From the NCBI RefSeq assembly GCF_021021415.1, contig NZ_JAINWJ010000060.1, forward strand, positions 1 through 44,076: a stretch of DNA of 44,076 bases, written 5' to 3'. Each line of letters opens with the position of its first letter. Position 1 is the stretch's first letter. Positions 16,856 through 25,539 of this stretch are shown here, one piece after another. Both the position numbers and the translations under genes were made by a program. The stretch is from Martelella mediterranea (GTDB lineage Bacteria > Pseudomonadota > Alphaproteobacteria > Rhizobiales > Rhizobiaceae). A model generated the notes under the pieces. That model made no database searches, was not told the DNA's origin, and saw only the letters and a program-made list of their open reading frames with translations.

Positions 16856-18136
16856 TCACGCCGGCTCGCGCGTCATCACCAGGCAGGCATTCTGGCCGCC
16901 GAATCCGAACGAGTTGGAGAGCACCGATCCGACATCGGCGGCGCGCTTCACATTCGGCACAACATCGAGCTCGATCGCCGGATCCGGATTGACGTGATTG
17001 ATGGTCGGCGGCAGCACGCCGGTCTGCATCGCCTGGAACGAGAACACCGCCTCAACCGCGCCGGCCGCCGTCAGCGTATGGCCGATCATCGACTTGTTGG
17101 AAGACAGCGGGATCGACTTCAGCCGCTCGCCGAACACGGCGCTGAGCGAGGAATATTCCATCTTGTCGTTTTCCGGCGTCGAAGTGCCATGGGCGTTGAT
17201 GTAATCGATGCCGTCGATATCGAGACCCGCGTCTTCCAAAGCCGCGCGCACGGTCGCGATCGCCGGCGCGCCATCGGGCGAGGACCGGGTGCGGTGGAAG
17301 TGATCGGCTTTCTCGCCGCAGCCGCGCACAATGCCATAGACCTTCGCCCCGCGGGCGACGGCGGAGGCAAGCGATTCGAGGATCAGAGTCGCGGCCCCTT
17401 CGGCGATCACGAAGCCGTCGCGATCCTTGCTGAAGGGCTTGGAGGCCTTTTCCGGCGGGTCGTTCTGGGTCGAGAGCGCCGACAGCAGCGAGAACCGCAC
17501 CAGCGCCTCGGCGCTGACGGAACCATCGGTGGCCACCGTCATGGCGCGCTCCGTGCGGCCCTGGCGGATCGCCTCGACGCCGAGCTGGATGGCGGTCGCG
17601 CCCGAGGCGCAGGCCGTCGATGTGGTCACCGGCAGGCCGCGCGTGCCGAACTTGTCGGCGATGCGTTCCGAAATTGAACCGAACAGCACCGCTTCGTGAA
17701 AGGCCGGATCGCCCTTCTCGCGCATGGCGGCAAGGAAACGGACATAGGCGTCGTTTTCCTCTACCGGCGGACCGGAGCGATCGGTCAGCGCGAAGCGCAT
17801 CGACCATTCCGGCTCGACCGGCGGGGCGGCGAGAAACAGCGGCGCCTCGAAATCGCCGGAAAGGCCGGCTGCGGCAAGCGCCTCCTCGATGGTCGCCTCG
17901 GCAAAATTATAGGAGCGGGAAACCGCATTGTCCTCGGCCGGAATGAAATCGACCGTGCCGGCGATGCGGGTGGAAAGATGGTCGGTCGGAAAGCGCGAAA
18001 TGGCATGTATGCCGGAAACGCCCTCCGTCAGCTTCTTCCAGTTGTCCTCGAGGCCGCGACCGAGCGAGGTCACCACGCCCATGCCGGTGACGGCAACGAG
18101 CGGGCGGCCGAGATGATCTGTATAGGCATTGCTCAT
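16856..18136 (-). CDS. fabF1XL: Beta-ketoacyl-ACP synthase II of the VLCFA cluster (catalytic member)
   Basis: A 426-residue condensing enzyme. The full Cys-His-His set is visible: Cys176 in TTSTACASGATAI, His in YINAHGTSTPEND, His in SMIGHTLTAAGAVEA. The end SNSFGFGGQNACLVM is standard KASII. It extends acyl-AcpXL toward the C26-C30 hydroxy fatty acid of rhizobial lipid A. It follows fabF2XL by 15 bases in the same operon and is the only one of the two synthases with an intact active site, so it likely works as the catalytic half of a pair. Confidence 0.94.
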   Translation of the reverse strand: MSNAYTDHLGRPLVAVTGMGVVTSLGRGLEDNWKKLTEGVSGIHAISRFPTDHLSTRIAGTVDFIPAEDNAVSRSYNFAEATIEEALAAAGLSGDFEAPLFLAAPPVEPEWSMRFALTDRSGPPVEENDAYVRFLAAMREKGDPAFHEAVLFGSISERIADKFGTRGLPVTTSTACASGATAIQLGVEAIRQGRTERAMTVATDGSVSAEALVRFSLLSALSTQNDPPEKASKPFSKDRDGFVIAEGAATLILESLASAVARGAKVYGIVRGCGEKADHFHRTRSSPDGAPAIATVRAALEDAGLDIDGIDYINAHGTSTPENDKMEYSSLSAVFGERLKSIPLSSNKSMIGHTLTAAGAVEAVFSFQAMQTGVLPPTINHVNPDPAIELDVVPNVKRAADVGSVLSNSFGFGGQNACLVMTREPA

Positions 18137-18151
18137 CTGTCCGGTCCTTCC

Positions 18152-19354
18152 TTATTTCTCGGCCGAGAGCACGGCGACGCCCTCGCCGCGCTGATGGCCG
18201 ACAGTGGTCACCGCGATCTTTTCGGCCGGCGCCGCCATCGGCTGCTCGCCGCCAGCGTTGAAGACCGGCAGAGCGACCTTCCTGTCGAGCGCAAGGGCTG
18301 CCAGCGCAATGCCCAGCGTGAAATTGGCTTCCATGGCGTGGCCGGCTGCGCCGGTATAGCCGCGCAGCGGCACTGACGGAAAATGCTCTTTCACGAAAGC
18401 GGCCTCGCGCATGGTTATGTCGGTGAGGCCGGTCGCGCCGGAAAGGATCGCCTCGTTGGAAGCGCCCGTAAACCCGGCATCCTTGAACAGCCGCTCGAGC
18501 CGCTGCTCCAGACGGCCATCGTCGCGCTTGCCGCGATCGCCTTCGACGCCGGAGAGCACCGCATAGATATGCGCGCCGCGGGCCTCGGCATGTTCACGTG
18601 ATTCCAGAACCAGAAATGCACCGGCCGTGCCCATGACCATGCCGCCGTCTTCATCTTCAGGCCGGTCCCAGAGCGGTCTCCACTCACCACGCGACAGCGC
18701 ATGCACCGATTCCATCATCAGCAGGATATCGCGCCGCTCGGCCACGAATGAGCCGCCCACCAGCGTGTGGCTGGACTGGCCGGCGAGAATGCGGGCATAG
18801 GCGGTGGCGACGGCGGAAATGCCTGCCGCTTCCTCTCCCATGAAGGTGCGCGACGAGCCGGCGACCTTGTGGACGATCGAGATATTGCCGGCGACGAGAT
18901 TGGCGAGCTGGGCGAGGAACAGCGTCGGGCGCAGCTCGGTCGTCAGCTTCTCGTTCAGCAGGATCTCGCGATCATTGCGCTGGCGCGCCTCGTTGACGAT
19001 CAGGCTGTCGACGGCGATATCGCGTTCGCCGCCGCCGGCCGCGACGATCATGTCCATCGTCGCGCAAAGCTCCTCATTTTCCTTCATACCCGCATCGTCG
19101 AGCGCGAGGCCTGCGGCATAGACGCCGAGCCGCTGCCAGTTTTCCATCTGGCGCTGGTCGCCGCGCTTGGGGATCTGCCCCTTCCAGTCGATCTCCGGCA
19201 GCGGATGCACCGGATAGGGCGCGCAGATCTCGGCATCGATCCGGACTTCCGGCTGGCCGCCGGTGAGCATCGCGACGTGGGGCTCGATGCCGACGCCGAA
19301 ACTCGTGACCAGACCAATGCCGGTAACGACCACATCATTGGAGGATTTCGCCAT
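18152..19354 (-). CDS. fabF2XL: Beta-ketoacyl-ACP synthase-like protein lacking active-site residues
   Basis: A 400-residue thiolase-fold KAS family protein starting DVVVTGIGLVTSFG. Where the nucleophile cysteine belongs (about residues 160-180) the sequence reads VAGSSRTFMGEEAAG, with no Cys. The NAHGTST histidine segment is replaced by LSGATGLTD. Only the second histidine region, GAAGHAMEANF, survives. This resembles the chain-length-factor (KS-beta) subunits of type II polyketide synthases, which pair with an active KS. The ATG at 19354 starts just inside fabZXL's end; the open frame extends to 19393 but the start directly before the KAS fold fits best. Family placement is firm; loss of catalysis is read from sequence. 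Confidence 0.9.
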   Translation of the reverse strand: MAKSSNDVVVTGIGLVTSFGVGIEPHVAMLTGGQPEVRIDAEICAPYPVHPLPEIDWKGQIPKRGDQRQMENWQRLGVYAAGLALDDAGMKENEELCATMDMIVAAGGGERDIAVDSLIVNEARQRNDREILLNEKLTTELRPTLFLAQLANLVAGNISIVHKVAGSSRTFMGEEAAGISAVATAYARILAGQSSHTLVGGSFVAERRDILLMMESVHALSRGEWRPLWDRPEDEDGGMVMGTAGAFLVLESREHAEARGAHIYAVLSGVEGDRGKRDDGRLEQRLERLFKDAGFTGASNEAILSGATGLTDITMREAAFVKEHFPSVPLRGYTGAAGHAMEANFTLGIALAALALDRKVALPVFNAGGEQPMAAPAEKIAVTTVGHQRGEGVAVLSAEK

Positions 19355-19355
19355 G

Positions 19356-19841
19356 TCAGGACCTCTCCGCGACCTGTCCGGCGATTGCCGCAAACAGGCC
19401 GACTTCCTCGGCGCGCCGCTTCACGATCGGCGCTAGTTCATTGTCATCGAAGGACATCGTGCGGAATTTGAGCTGGGCGCTCGCGATCGGCTTTCCGCCG
19501 GACGCGATCTTCGCCTTGGTAACGGCAAAGCCCGAGCCCTCGTGCTCCAGTTGCGCTTCGATATCGAGTACGGCATTGGGCGCGACGAAGCCGCGCAGCT
19601 TGGCGCTGTCGACCATCATCAGAAACGGCATCGCCGTGCAGTCATTGACGCCGAGCAGCAGCATGCCGGAAGCCTGCGCCATGGTCTCGATCAAAAGCAC
19701 GCCCGGAACGAGCGGCATGCCCGGAAAATGTCCCTCGAAAACCGTGCTTTTTTCGGGAACCGTGGAACGCGCGACGATCGTCCCGGCGGAGATGTCCGCC
19801 GACACGATCTCGTCAATCATCTGGAAATATTCGAGCAGCAT
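19356..19841 (-). CDS. fabZXL: 3-hydroxyacyl-ACP dehydratase of the VLCFA cluster (FabZ type)
   Basis: A 161-residue hot-dog-fold dehydratase with the catalytic His and Glu in FEGHFPGMPLVPGVLLIETMAQ. It removes water from 3-hydroxyacyl-AcpXL during elongation. At 161 residues it is near the family norm of about 150. It sits between acpXL (77 bases upstream) and fabF2XL, whose ATG begins 1 base after its stop, so translation is tightly linked. Confidence 0.93.
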   Translation of the reverse strand: MLLEYFQMIDEIVSADISAGTIVARSTVPEKSTVFEGHFPGMPLVPGVLLIETMAQASGMLLLGVNDCTAMPFLMMVDSAKLRGFVAPNAVLDIEAQLEHEGSGFAVTKAKIASGGKPIASAQLKFRTMSFDDNELAPIVKRRAEEVGLFAAIAGQVAERS

Positions 19842-19918
19842 TGAATGCTTTCAGCCCCTGCATCAGTTCCGCAGCGAAGCCAGGCGGGCTGAGATGCCGG
19901 TCGTAAAACCGGTCGCCC

Positions 19919-20200
19919 TTAGGACTGCTTTGCCGCTCTCAGTTCGTCGATCTTGGCGCAGAGATTCTTCAGAATGAAGTACTCATCCGCATCGACCTTG
20001 CCCTCGTTGACGTCCTGCGTCCACTTTTCGAGCGGGATCTTGATACCGAATTCCTTGTCGATCGCAAAGACGATATCGAGGAAATCGAGGCTGTCGATGC
20101 CGAGATCGTCGATCGTATTGCTTTCCGGCGTAATCTGATCGCGGTCGATTTCGCTCGTTTCCGCGATGATATCGGCAACTTTATCAAATGTAGCGCTCAC
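19919..20200 (-). CDS. acpXL: Acyl carrier protein for very-long-chain lipid A fatty acid
   Basis: A 93-residue specialised acyl carrier protein. It starts [19 protein letters not shown], as in known rhizobial AcpXL. The phosphopantetheine serine is Ser37 in [10 protein letters not shown]. It carries the 27-hydroxyoctacosanoyl chain to LpxXL. The start is a GTG with AGAGG 8 bases upstream; an upstream in-frame ATG would add about 14 residues not seen in the family. It is the first gene of the six-gene cluster. A short ATTGGC-GAAAA-GCCAAT hairpin (20248-20264) lies in its 5' region. Confidence 0.95.
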   Translation of the reverse strand: MSATFDKVADIIAETSEIDRDQITPESNTIDDLGIDSLDFLDIVFAIDKEFGIKIPLEKWTQDVNEGKVDADEYFILKNLCAKIDELRAAKQS

Positions 20201-20302
20201 GCCTATTACCTCTTCATCTTTCAAGTGTGCCCTCCTCATAGGCAATGATTGGCGAAAAGCCAATGGCCACAGGTTGCACGAGGGCAATTTTTCGATTGTA
20301 AC

Positions 20303-21655
20303 TCAGACGGCCGCCGAATGGCGACCCTTGCCGCGCCCAAGATAGGTATCGAAAACCGCAGCAACAGAGCGCGCGAACGGAAAAGCCTCATTTTTCAGTC
20401 GAAATCCGAACCGGTCATAAACGCACACGTCGGGATTTTCGCCCGCATAGGTCTTGGCCTCGGCGATGATATCGTCCGTTCCGGCATCGAATCGCGCTTT
20501 CAGCTCACAGACGGAAAAACCATAAGCGCACATGATTCTCTCGATCACGAAGGCCCGCGCGCGGTCTTCCGGCTGAAGTGCTACACCGCGCACCACCGCC
20601 AGATCGCCGCTTTCGACCATGCGCCGGTACTCGCCGGTCGCCGGCATGTTCTGCCAGTAGCCCTCGGGCAACTGGCTGATCGATGACGCCCCGAGCCCGA
20701 TCAGCGCATCGGCGCTTTCATCGGTATAGCCTTGGAAATTACGCCGCAGCCTGCCGGTGCGCGCCGCCTTGGCAAGCGTGTCGTCGGCAAGCGCGAAATG
20801 GTCGATGCCGATCGCCTCGTAACCGGCCTCGACCAGCATCCCGGCCGCCAGCGACATCTGGCGGAATCGCTCCTCCGCATCCGGCAGGGCGTGTTCGGGA
20901 ATCAGCACCTGATGCTTCTTCATCCACGGCACATGGGCATAGCCGAACAGCGCGATCCGGTCGGGTTTCAGGCTGATGATATCGGCGACGGTCTTCGCCA
21001 TCGTATCAAGCGTCTGATACGGCAGGCCGTAGAGCAGGTCGCAATTGACGGACCTCACGCCCCGCTTGCGCATCGCCGCAATCACCTCCGCTGTCTGCTC
21101 GAAGGTCTGCAAGCGGTTGATGGTCTTCTGCACTTTGGGATCGAAGTCCTGGACGCCGAGGCTTGCCCGCGTCACCCCGATTTCGGCCAGCGCATCATAG
21201 CGCGCCTCATCGAGATCATTGGGATCCATCTCGACGCTGATCTCGGCGTCATCTGCAAACGTGAAGACGCTCCGTAGCCAGCCCATCAGGCGGTGCATGT
21301 CTTCGGGCTTCAGCATGGTCGGAGAGCCGCCGCCCCAATGCAGGCCTGTCACGATCACATCGGGCGACACCAGCCGGCCCATGGTCTCGATTTCATGTTT
21401 CAAGCTCTCGAGATAGGCGGCCACTGGCTCATATTTGAGGGTGTGCTTGGTGTGACAGGCGCAAAACCAGCAAAGCCGGTCGCAATAGGGAATATGGACA
21501 TAAAGTGAGAGCTTCTGGCCGGCGCCGAGTGCCGTGATCCACTGTCTCGCCGTGACCGGATCGACCCCCTCGTGAAAATGCGGGGCTGTCGGGTAGCTGG
21601 TATAGCGCGGAACCGGCTCCGAAAACTTTTCCAACAACTGTCGTTGCGACGTCAT
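20303..21655 (-). CDS. hemN: Oxygen-independent coproporphyrinogen III oxidase
   Basis: A 450-residue radical-SAM enzyme that decarboxylates coproporphyrinogen III to protoporphyrinogen IX without oxygen. The [4Fe-4S] cysteines are C58, C62 and C65 with C67 next to them (YCDRLCWFCAC). GGGSPTML, DPNDLDEAR and GVQDFDPKVQKTINR are HemN motifs. It is divergent from fnrN, and an FNR/FixK box at 21715-21728 lies 60 bases before its start, which fits induction under low oxygen. Confidence 0.95.
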   Translation of the reverse strand: MTSQRQLLEKFSEPVPRYTSYPTAPHFHEGVDPVTARQWITALGAGQKLSLYVHIPYCDRLCWFCACHTKHTLKYEPVAAYLESLKHEIETMGRLVSPDVIVTGLHWGGGSPTMLKPEDMHRLMGWLRSVFTFADDAEISVEMDPNDLDEARYDALAEIGVTRASLGVQDFDPKVQKTINRLQTFEQTAEVIAAMRKRGVRSVNCDLLYGLPYQTLDTMAKTVADIISLKPDRIALFGYAHVPWMKKHQVLIPEHALPDAEERFRQMSLAAGMLVEAGYEAIGIDHFALADDTLAKAARTGRLRRNFQGYTDESADALIGLGASSISQLPEGYWQNMPATGEYRRMVESGDLAVVRGVALQPEDRARAFVIERIMCAYGFSVCELKARFDAGTDDIIAEAKTYAGENPDVCVYDRFGFRLKNEAFPFARSVAAVFDTYLGRGKGRHSAAV

Positions 21656-21714
21656 GACGCGCCCCTTCCTGACTGATAATGCGAACGGGATAGCGCCTTG
21701 GGGCAGTCGCAGCT

Positions 21715-21728
21715 TTGACTTTGATCAA
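21715..21728. promoter_or_regulatory. FNR/FixK-type anaerobox between hemN and fnrN
   Basis: TTGAC-TTTG-ATCAA differs at one base from the consensus TTGAT-N4-ATCAA. It lies 60 bases from the hemN start and about 118 from the fnrN start. That spacing fits activation of hemN as a class II site and feedback on fnrN. FnrN itself is the obvious binder. Confidence 0.85.
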
Positions 21729-21846
21729 GTTTGGTTGCACAGTAGCTGCGTGCGAACCAATGCAGTTGTGGCGGCGCCGCAGCCTTGAAGTCCGGCGTCG
21801 CACAGAAGGCAGGCGGTTCCGCGCCACGACGAACTGAGAACACCCA

Positions 21847-22578
21847 ATGACCGACAATACCCATCGACCCTATGAAGGCGACGACATCCTGCCGCACGTA
21901 TGCCGAGCTTGCGAGGCGCGGCATGGCGGCATCTGTTCGGTCCTCACGCCCGAGCAACTGGCGCAGATCAACAAGCATTCCTCGCGCCGGACAATCGAGG
22001 GCGGGGCGGAAGTCGTCGGACAGGGCGAAAGCGTCGGCAGCTATTCCAACATTCTGCGTGGCGTTGTGAAGCTTTCCAAGATGATGGCCGACGGCCGCCA
22101 GCAGATCGTGGGCCTGCAGTTCGCGCCCGATTTCATGGGACGCCCGTTTTCGCGCGAAAGCGCGCTGACCGCCGAAGCGGCAACGGAAACGGAAATATGC
22201 GCGTTCCCGCGCGCCGCGCTGGAGCGCATGATCGAAGAATCGCCGGAACTTGAGCGCAAGCTTTACAATCAGTCCCTGAAGGAACTCGATGAGGCGCGCG
22301 ACTGGATGCTGACGCTCGGCCGCAAGAGTGCGCGCGAAAAGGTCGCCTCATTTCTGTATCTGATCGCGACCCATATCGACCCGCTTGCCGATGATGGCTG
22401 CACCTTCGATCTGCCCCTGTCGCGCGCCGACATCGCCGATTTTCTTGGGCTGACCATCGAAACGGTCAGCCGTCAGATGACCAAGCTGCGCAACGAAAAG
22501 GTCATCATTGTCGAAAACAACCGCCATGTCAGCGTGCCGGATATCGACAGGCTGAACGCAGCCGCGGGCAATGACTGA
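21847..22578 (+). CDS. fnrN: FnrN-type oxygen-sensing transcription factor (Crp/Fnr family)
   Basis: A 243-residue regulator. N-terminal cysteines C19, C22 and C30 (CRACEARHGGIC) plus C118 (ETEICAF) form the ligand set for an oxygen-labile [4Fe-4S] cluster, so this is FnrN rather than cysteine-poor FixK. A cyclic-nucleotide-like beta-roll and dimer helix follow. The helix-turn-helix LSRADIADFLGLTIETVSRQMTKLR carries the FNR recognition signature E-x2-S-R. It activates genes from TTGAT-N4-ATCAA sites in low oxygen; one such site lies just upstream. It ends 8 bases from the convergent L,D-transpeptidase gene. Confidence 0.94.
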   Translation: MTDNTHRPYEGDDILPHVCRACEARHGGICSVLTPEQLAQINKHSSRRTIEGGAEVVGQGESVGSYSNILRGVVKLSKMMADGRQQIVGLQFAPDFMGRPFSRESALTAEAATETEICAFPRAALERMIEESPELERKLYNQSLKELDEARDWMLTLGRKSAREKVASFLYLIATHIDPLADDGCTFDLPLSRADIADFLGLTIETVSRQMTKLRNEKVIIVENNRHVSVPDIDRLNAAAGND

Positions 22579-22586
22579 TTCCCTTA

Positions 22587-23039
22587 TCAGTCGCCGATCA
22601 CCACCGTGACGTTTTCCAGACCCATCGTCTGCGCGAGTTCGAACAGCAGCGCCGCATTGTCCGGATGAAGCCGCACGCAACCGTGCGATGCAGGGCGGCC
22701 AAGCCGGGAGAGCTGGTCCGTGCCGTGGACGGCATAGCCGTGATGGAAGAAGATCGCATACGGCATCGGCGCATTGTTGTACTTGCGCGAGCGGTGGTTC
22801 TTCGACAACCACTCCGCCCCGTAAATGCCGGGGGGCGTCGAATAGCCCCCTGCCCCGGTCGAGACCGGCCATTCATAGCGCTCATGGCCGCCAATGATGA
22901 CCTTCATGGTCTGGCTCGTCAGGCTGACGGCCGCCACCACCTTGCCTGGATCGAAAATCTCGTCGCCGGATTTGCGGGCGGCATTCGCGGCCGACGCCGC
23001 GCCAAGCAACACCAGTAACGCCAACAGTATTTTACGCAT
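22587..23039 (-). CDS. L,D-transpeptidase family protein (YkuD domain), exported
   Basis: A 150-residue protein with a signal peptide (MRKILLALLVLLGAASAANA). A single YkuD domain carries the catalytic signature HGT...SHGCVRLHPDNAALLFEL. Such enzymes make 3-3 cross-links in peptidoglycan or attach proteins to it. The start at MRKILL is preferred over an in-frame start 15 bases upstream because it begins the signal peptide and follows GGGGGTGG. The inverted repeat at 23054-23081 lies directly upstream. Confidence 0.88.
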   Translation of the reverse strand: MRKILLALLVLLGAASAANAARKSGDEIFDPGKVVAAVSLTSQTMKVIIGGHERYEWPVSTGAGGYSTPPGIYGAEWLSKNHRSRKYNNAPMPYAIFFHHGYAVHGTDQLSRLGRPASHGCVRLHPDNAALLFELAQTMGLENVTVVIGD

Positions 23040-23053
23040 ATCCACCCCCGACA

Positions 23054-23081
23054 CACATATGTTTCTAATGAACGATATGTG
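23054..23081. promoter_or_regulatory. Inverted repeat upstream of the L,D-transpeptidase gene
   Basis: CACATAT (23054-23060) and ATATGTG (23075-23081) form perfect 7-bp arms with 14 bases between them. The repeat begins 15 bases before the gene's start codon. It could be an operator or a leader hairpin; no factor is evident. Confidence 0.4.
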
Positions 23082-23155
23082 CAGCGGGGATTACTATCAA
23101 CGCGATACTGATTTTAAGGTAAACACAACCGGCACAAGGCCGGACTGTTCCTGCG

Positions 23156-24106
23156 TCAGGGCGCGAGCGTGGCGGCGATCAGGTCGACGACCTTCTCCGC
23201 CTCGATGGTCATCGCCACCTTCTGCTCGGTCTTGTCATCCCAGGGACTCGGGCCGAACGCGCCGCCGGACGGCTTCTGCAAGGTCAGTCCGTCGGCGATG
23301 CCGCCGCAGACCACGCGCACGGCGCCCGACCTGAGACCGAAGAGCTCGGGCGCCACCACATAGGCGCAGGCGCAGCTGTCATGCACCACCATGCCGTCCT
23401 CGACCTGCTGGCTGTAGAAATCGATATAGGGATCGGAAATCCTTGCCAGCAGTTCCACCGCCGCGCCGCCGCGCAGGGCCAGATCCTTCATCATCGTGCG
23501 GGTCATCACGGTCTGGAGCGTGACGTCGAGGCCAATGATCACAACCTTCCACGGCGCGGTGAAAACGACATCGGCCGCCTCCGGGTCGCCGTGGATATTG
23601 GCTTCCGCCGCCGGCGTCACATTGCCGTTGGTGTCAAACGCGCCGCCCATCACGACGACCTGCTTGACGAGGCCGGCGATTTCCGGATCGCGTGCCAGCG
23701 CCATGGCAAGGTTGGTCATCCGGCCAACGGCGACGATCTCGACCTCGCCGGGATGTTCGCGCACCGTATCGATGATGAACTGGAAGGCCGGACGCGGATC
23801 CAGCGGCACATCTTCGATCGTCTCCGGCACATCGATATCGCCGAGCCCGTTGACGCCATGCACGAATGTCGGCCACGAGGCCATCGGCCGGCCCGGATCG
23901 AAGGTTATGTCGGCGCCACGGGCGACCGGGGCCTTGATGCCGAATTCGCGCTTGAGGAACTGCGCATTGCGGGTGGTCGTGTCGGCGGAGGCGTTGCCGA
24001 AAACAGAGGTTATGCCGAGGAGTTCGATATCGGGATGGCGCTCCAGGAAGAGCAGAGCCATGGCATCGTCAATACCGGGGTCCGTGTCGAAAATTACCTT
24101 GTGCAT
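23156..24106 (-). CDS. Inosine/uridine-preferring nucleoside hydrolase family protein
   Basis: A 316-residue N-ribohydrolase. The N-terminal calcium-binding motif FDTDPGIDDAMAL (D-x-D-x3-DD) is intact, followed by GNASADTTTRNA and VVMGGAFDTNGNVTPAAEANIHGDPEAAD. These enzymes cleave the glycosidic bond of nucleosides to base and ribose for salvage. Specificity cannot be read. No transporter or ribokinase gene adjoins it. It is divergent from the TauE/SafE gene, with 129 bases between start codons. Confidence 0.92.
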   Translation of the reverse strand: MHKVIFDTDPGIDDAMALLFLERHPDIELLGITSVFGNASADTTTRNAQFLKREFGIKAPVARGADITFDPGRPMASWPTFVHGVNGLGDIDVPETIEDVPLDPRPAFQFIIDTVREHPGEVEIVAVGRMTNLAMALARDPEIAGLVKQVVVMGGAFDTNGNVTPAAEANIHGDPEAADVVFTAPWKVVIIGLDVTLQTVMTRTMMKDLALRGGAAVELLARISDPYIDFYSQQVEDGMVVHDSCACAYVVAPELFGLRSGAVRVVCGGIADGLTLQKPSGGAFGPSPWDDKTEQKVAMTIEAEKVVDLIAATLAP

Positions 24107-24235
24107 GAAAGCGCATCCTGTTCTCGGAAATATGGTAACGGCGTTTGCGCCGGATCGAGAAAGGCCCTACACGATCCGGAGAAAAAAGGAAACGCCGCAG
24201 GTCCGCGCGGCGATGGCCCCGCAAAGGATGTTTTC

Positions 24236-25027
24236 GTGTTTGAAGCCAGTATCGAACTGCTGCTGATCCTGTTCGCGGCTGCCTATGTCGCGGGCTTCGT
24301 CGATTCGATCGCAGGCGGCGGCGGCCTCATCACCATACCTGTGCTGCTGATTTCCGGCGTGCCGCCGCTGCAGGCGCTCGGCACCAACAAGCTGCAGGGC
24401 ATGTTCGGCGCGGCTTCCGCCACGATCTCCTATGCCCGCGCCGGTCGGGTGGAGCCAATGAAACAATGGCCGATGGCGCTGATCGCGATTGCCGGCGGCG
24501 CGCTCGGCGCGCTGGTCGCGACGCTGATTTCCGGCGATGCGCTGCGCGCCGCGCTCCCCTTCCTGCTGGTCGCGATCGGGCTTTACTTCGCGCTGCGCAG
24601 CGGGCTCGACGACAGCGACCGCGAGAAGCGGCTCTCCGCCCCGCTTTTTGCCGCGCTGGTGGTGCCCGTCATCGGTTTTTATGACGGGCTATTCGGGCCG
24701 GGAACCGGTTCGTTTTTCATGATCGCCTTCGTCACACTCGGCGGTTTCGGCATGCTGAAGGCCACCGCCCACACCAAATTCCTCAACCTGTCGACCAATA
24801 TCGGCGCTTTCGCGGTGTTCATGTTCGGGGGCGCGATCCTGTGGAAGGTCGGGCTGGTCATGGGCCTCGGCCAGTTTCTGGGCGCCCGCACCGGATCGAA
24901 TCTCGCCATGAAGAATGGCGCTAAGATCATCCGCCCGCTTCTGGTGCTGTCCTGCATGGCGATGGCCGTCAAGGTATTCTTGGATGAGAAGAACCAGACC
25001 TATCAATGGCTTATGATGCAGATTTAA
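24236..25027 (+). CDS. TauE/SafE-family (TSUP) membrane transporter
   Basis: About 263 residues with eight or so hydrophobic segments. The family repeat is visible: FVDSIAGGGGLITIPVLL early, GFYDGLFGPGTGSFFMIAFV in the second half, and LNLSTNIGAFAVFMFGGAI. Members export sulfite, sulfoacetate or other small organic anions; the cargo is unknown. The start is a GTG at 24236 with AAGGA 7 bases upstream; the open frame continues far upstream antisense to the nucleoside hydrolase gene and is not coding there. Its stop lies inside the 3' end of the convergent cobalamin kinase gene (17-bp overlap). Confidence 0.9.
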   Translation: MFEASIELLLILFAAAYVAGFVDSIAGGGGLITIPVLLISGVPPLQALGTNKLQGMFGAASATISYARAGRVEPMKQWPMALIAIAGGALGALVATLISGDALRAALPFLLVAIGLYFALRSGLDDSDREKRLSAPLFAALVVPVIGFYDGLFGPGTGSFFMIAFVTLGGFGMLKATAHTKFLNLSTNIGAFAVFMFGGAILWKVGLVMGLGQFLGARTGSNLAMKNGAKIIRPLLVLSCMAMAVKVFLDEKNQTYQWLMMQI

Positions 25028-25535
25028 GATGAAGCGGCAGGCCGGCGGCCATGAACACCACCTCCGCCGAGACCGCCGCGATGCGCTGGTTCAAAATTCC
25101 GGCGGCATCGCGAAAGCGCCGCGCAAGCGCGTTGTCCGGCACGATCGAGAGCCCCACCTCATTGCTGACCATGATCAGCCGGTAGGGACAGCGCGCGACG
25201 AAATCGGCAAGCCGCGCGCTTTCGGCGTCGATATCGCGCTCCGCCAGCAGCAGATTGCTGAGCCACAGCGTCAGGCAGTCGAGCACCACCACGGGCGCAT
25301 TCTCCCGCTCCAGAGCTTCGAGACACTCGACCAGCGCGAATGGCGCTTCGTGGGTGATCCAGTCGCTGCCGCGATCAGCCCTGTGCCGCGCGATCCGCGC
25401 CGCCATTTCGGCATCACCCATGCTTTCGGCGGTCGCGATATAATGCAGGCGTTCGCCATGCCGGCGCGCCAGCATTTCGGCATGACGCGACTTGCCTGAG
25501 CGTGCTCCGCCGAGGACCAGAGAGGTATTGGTCAT
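25011..25535 (-). CDS. cobP: Adenosylcobinamide kinase / adenosylcobinamide-phosphate guanylyltransferase
   Basis: A 174-residue bifunctional nucleotide-loop assembly enzyme for vitamin B12 (CobU in Salmonella, CobP in Pseudomonas/rhizobia). The P-loop is GGARSGKS (8-15). YIATAESMGDAEMAARIARHRADR holds the GMP-binding histidine region. VVLDCLTLWLSNLL and VSNEVGLSIVPDNALARRFRDAAGILNQRIA are diagnostic. The ATG at 25535 has no good Shine-Dalgarno; a CCGAC-CCCG-GTCGG hairpin ends 4 bases upstream of it. Other cob genes are not in the window. It overlaps the convergent TauE/SafE gene by 17 bp. Confidence 0.94.
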   Translation of the reverse strand: MTNTSLVLGGARSGKSRHAEMLARRHGERLHYIATAESMGDAEMAARIARHRADRGSDWITHEAPFALVECLEALERENAPVVVLDCLTLWLSNLLLAERDIDAESARLADFVARCPYRLIMVSNEVGLSIVPDNALARRFRDAAGILNQRIAAVSAEVVFMAAGLPLHLKSAS

Positions 25536-25539
25536 CCAA

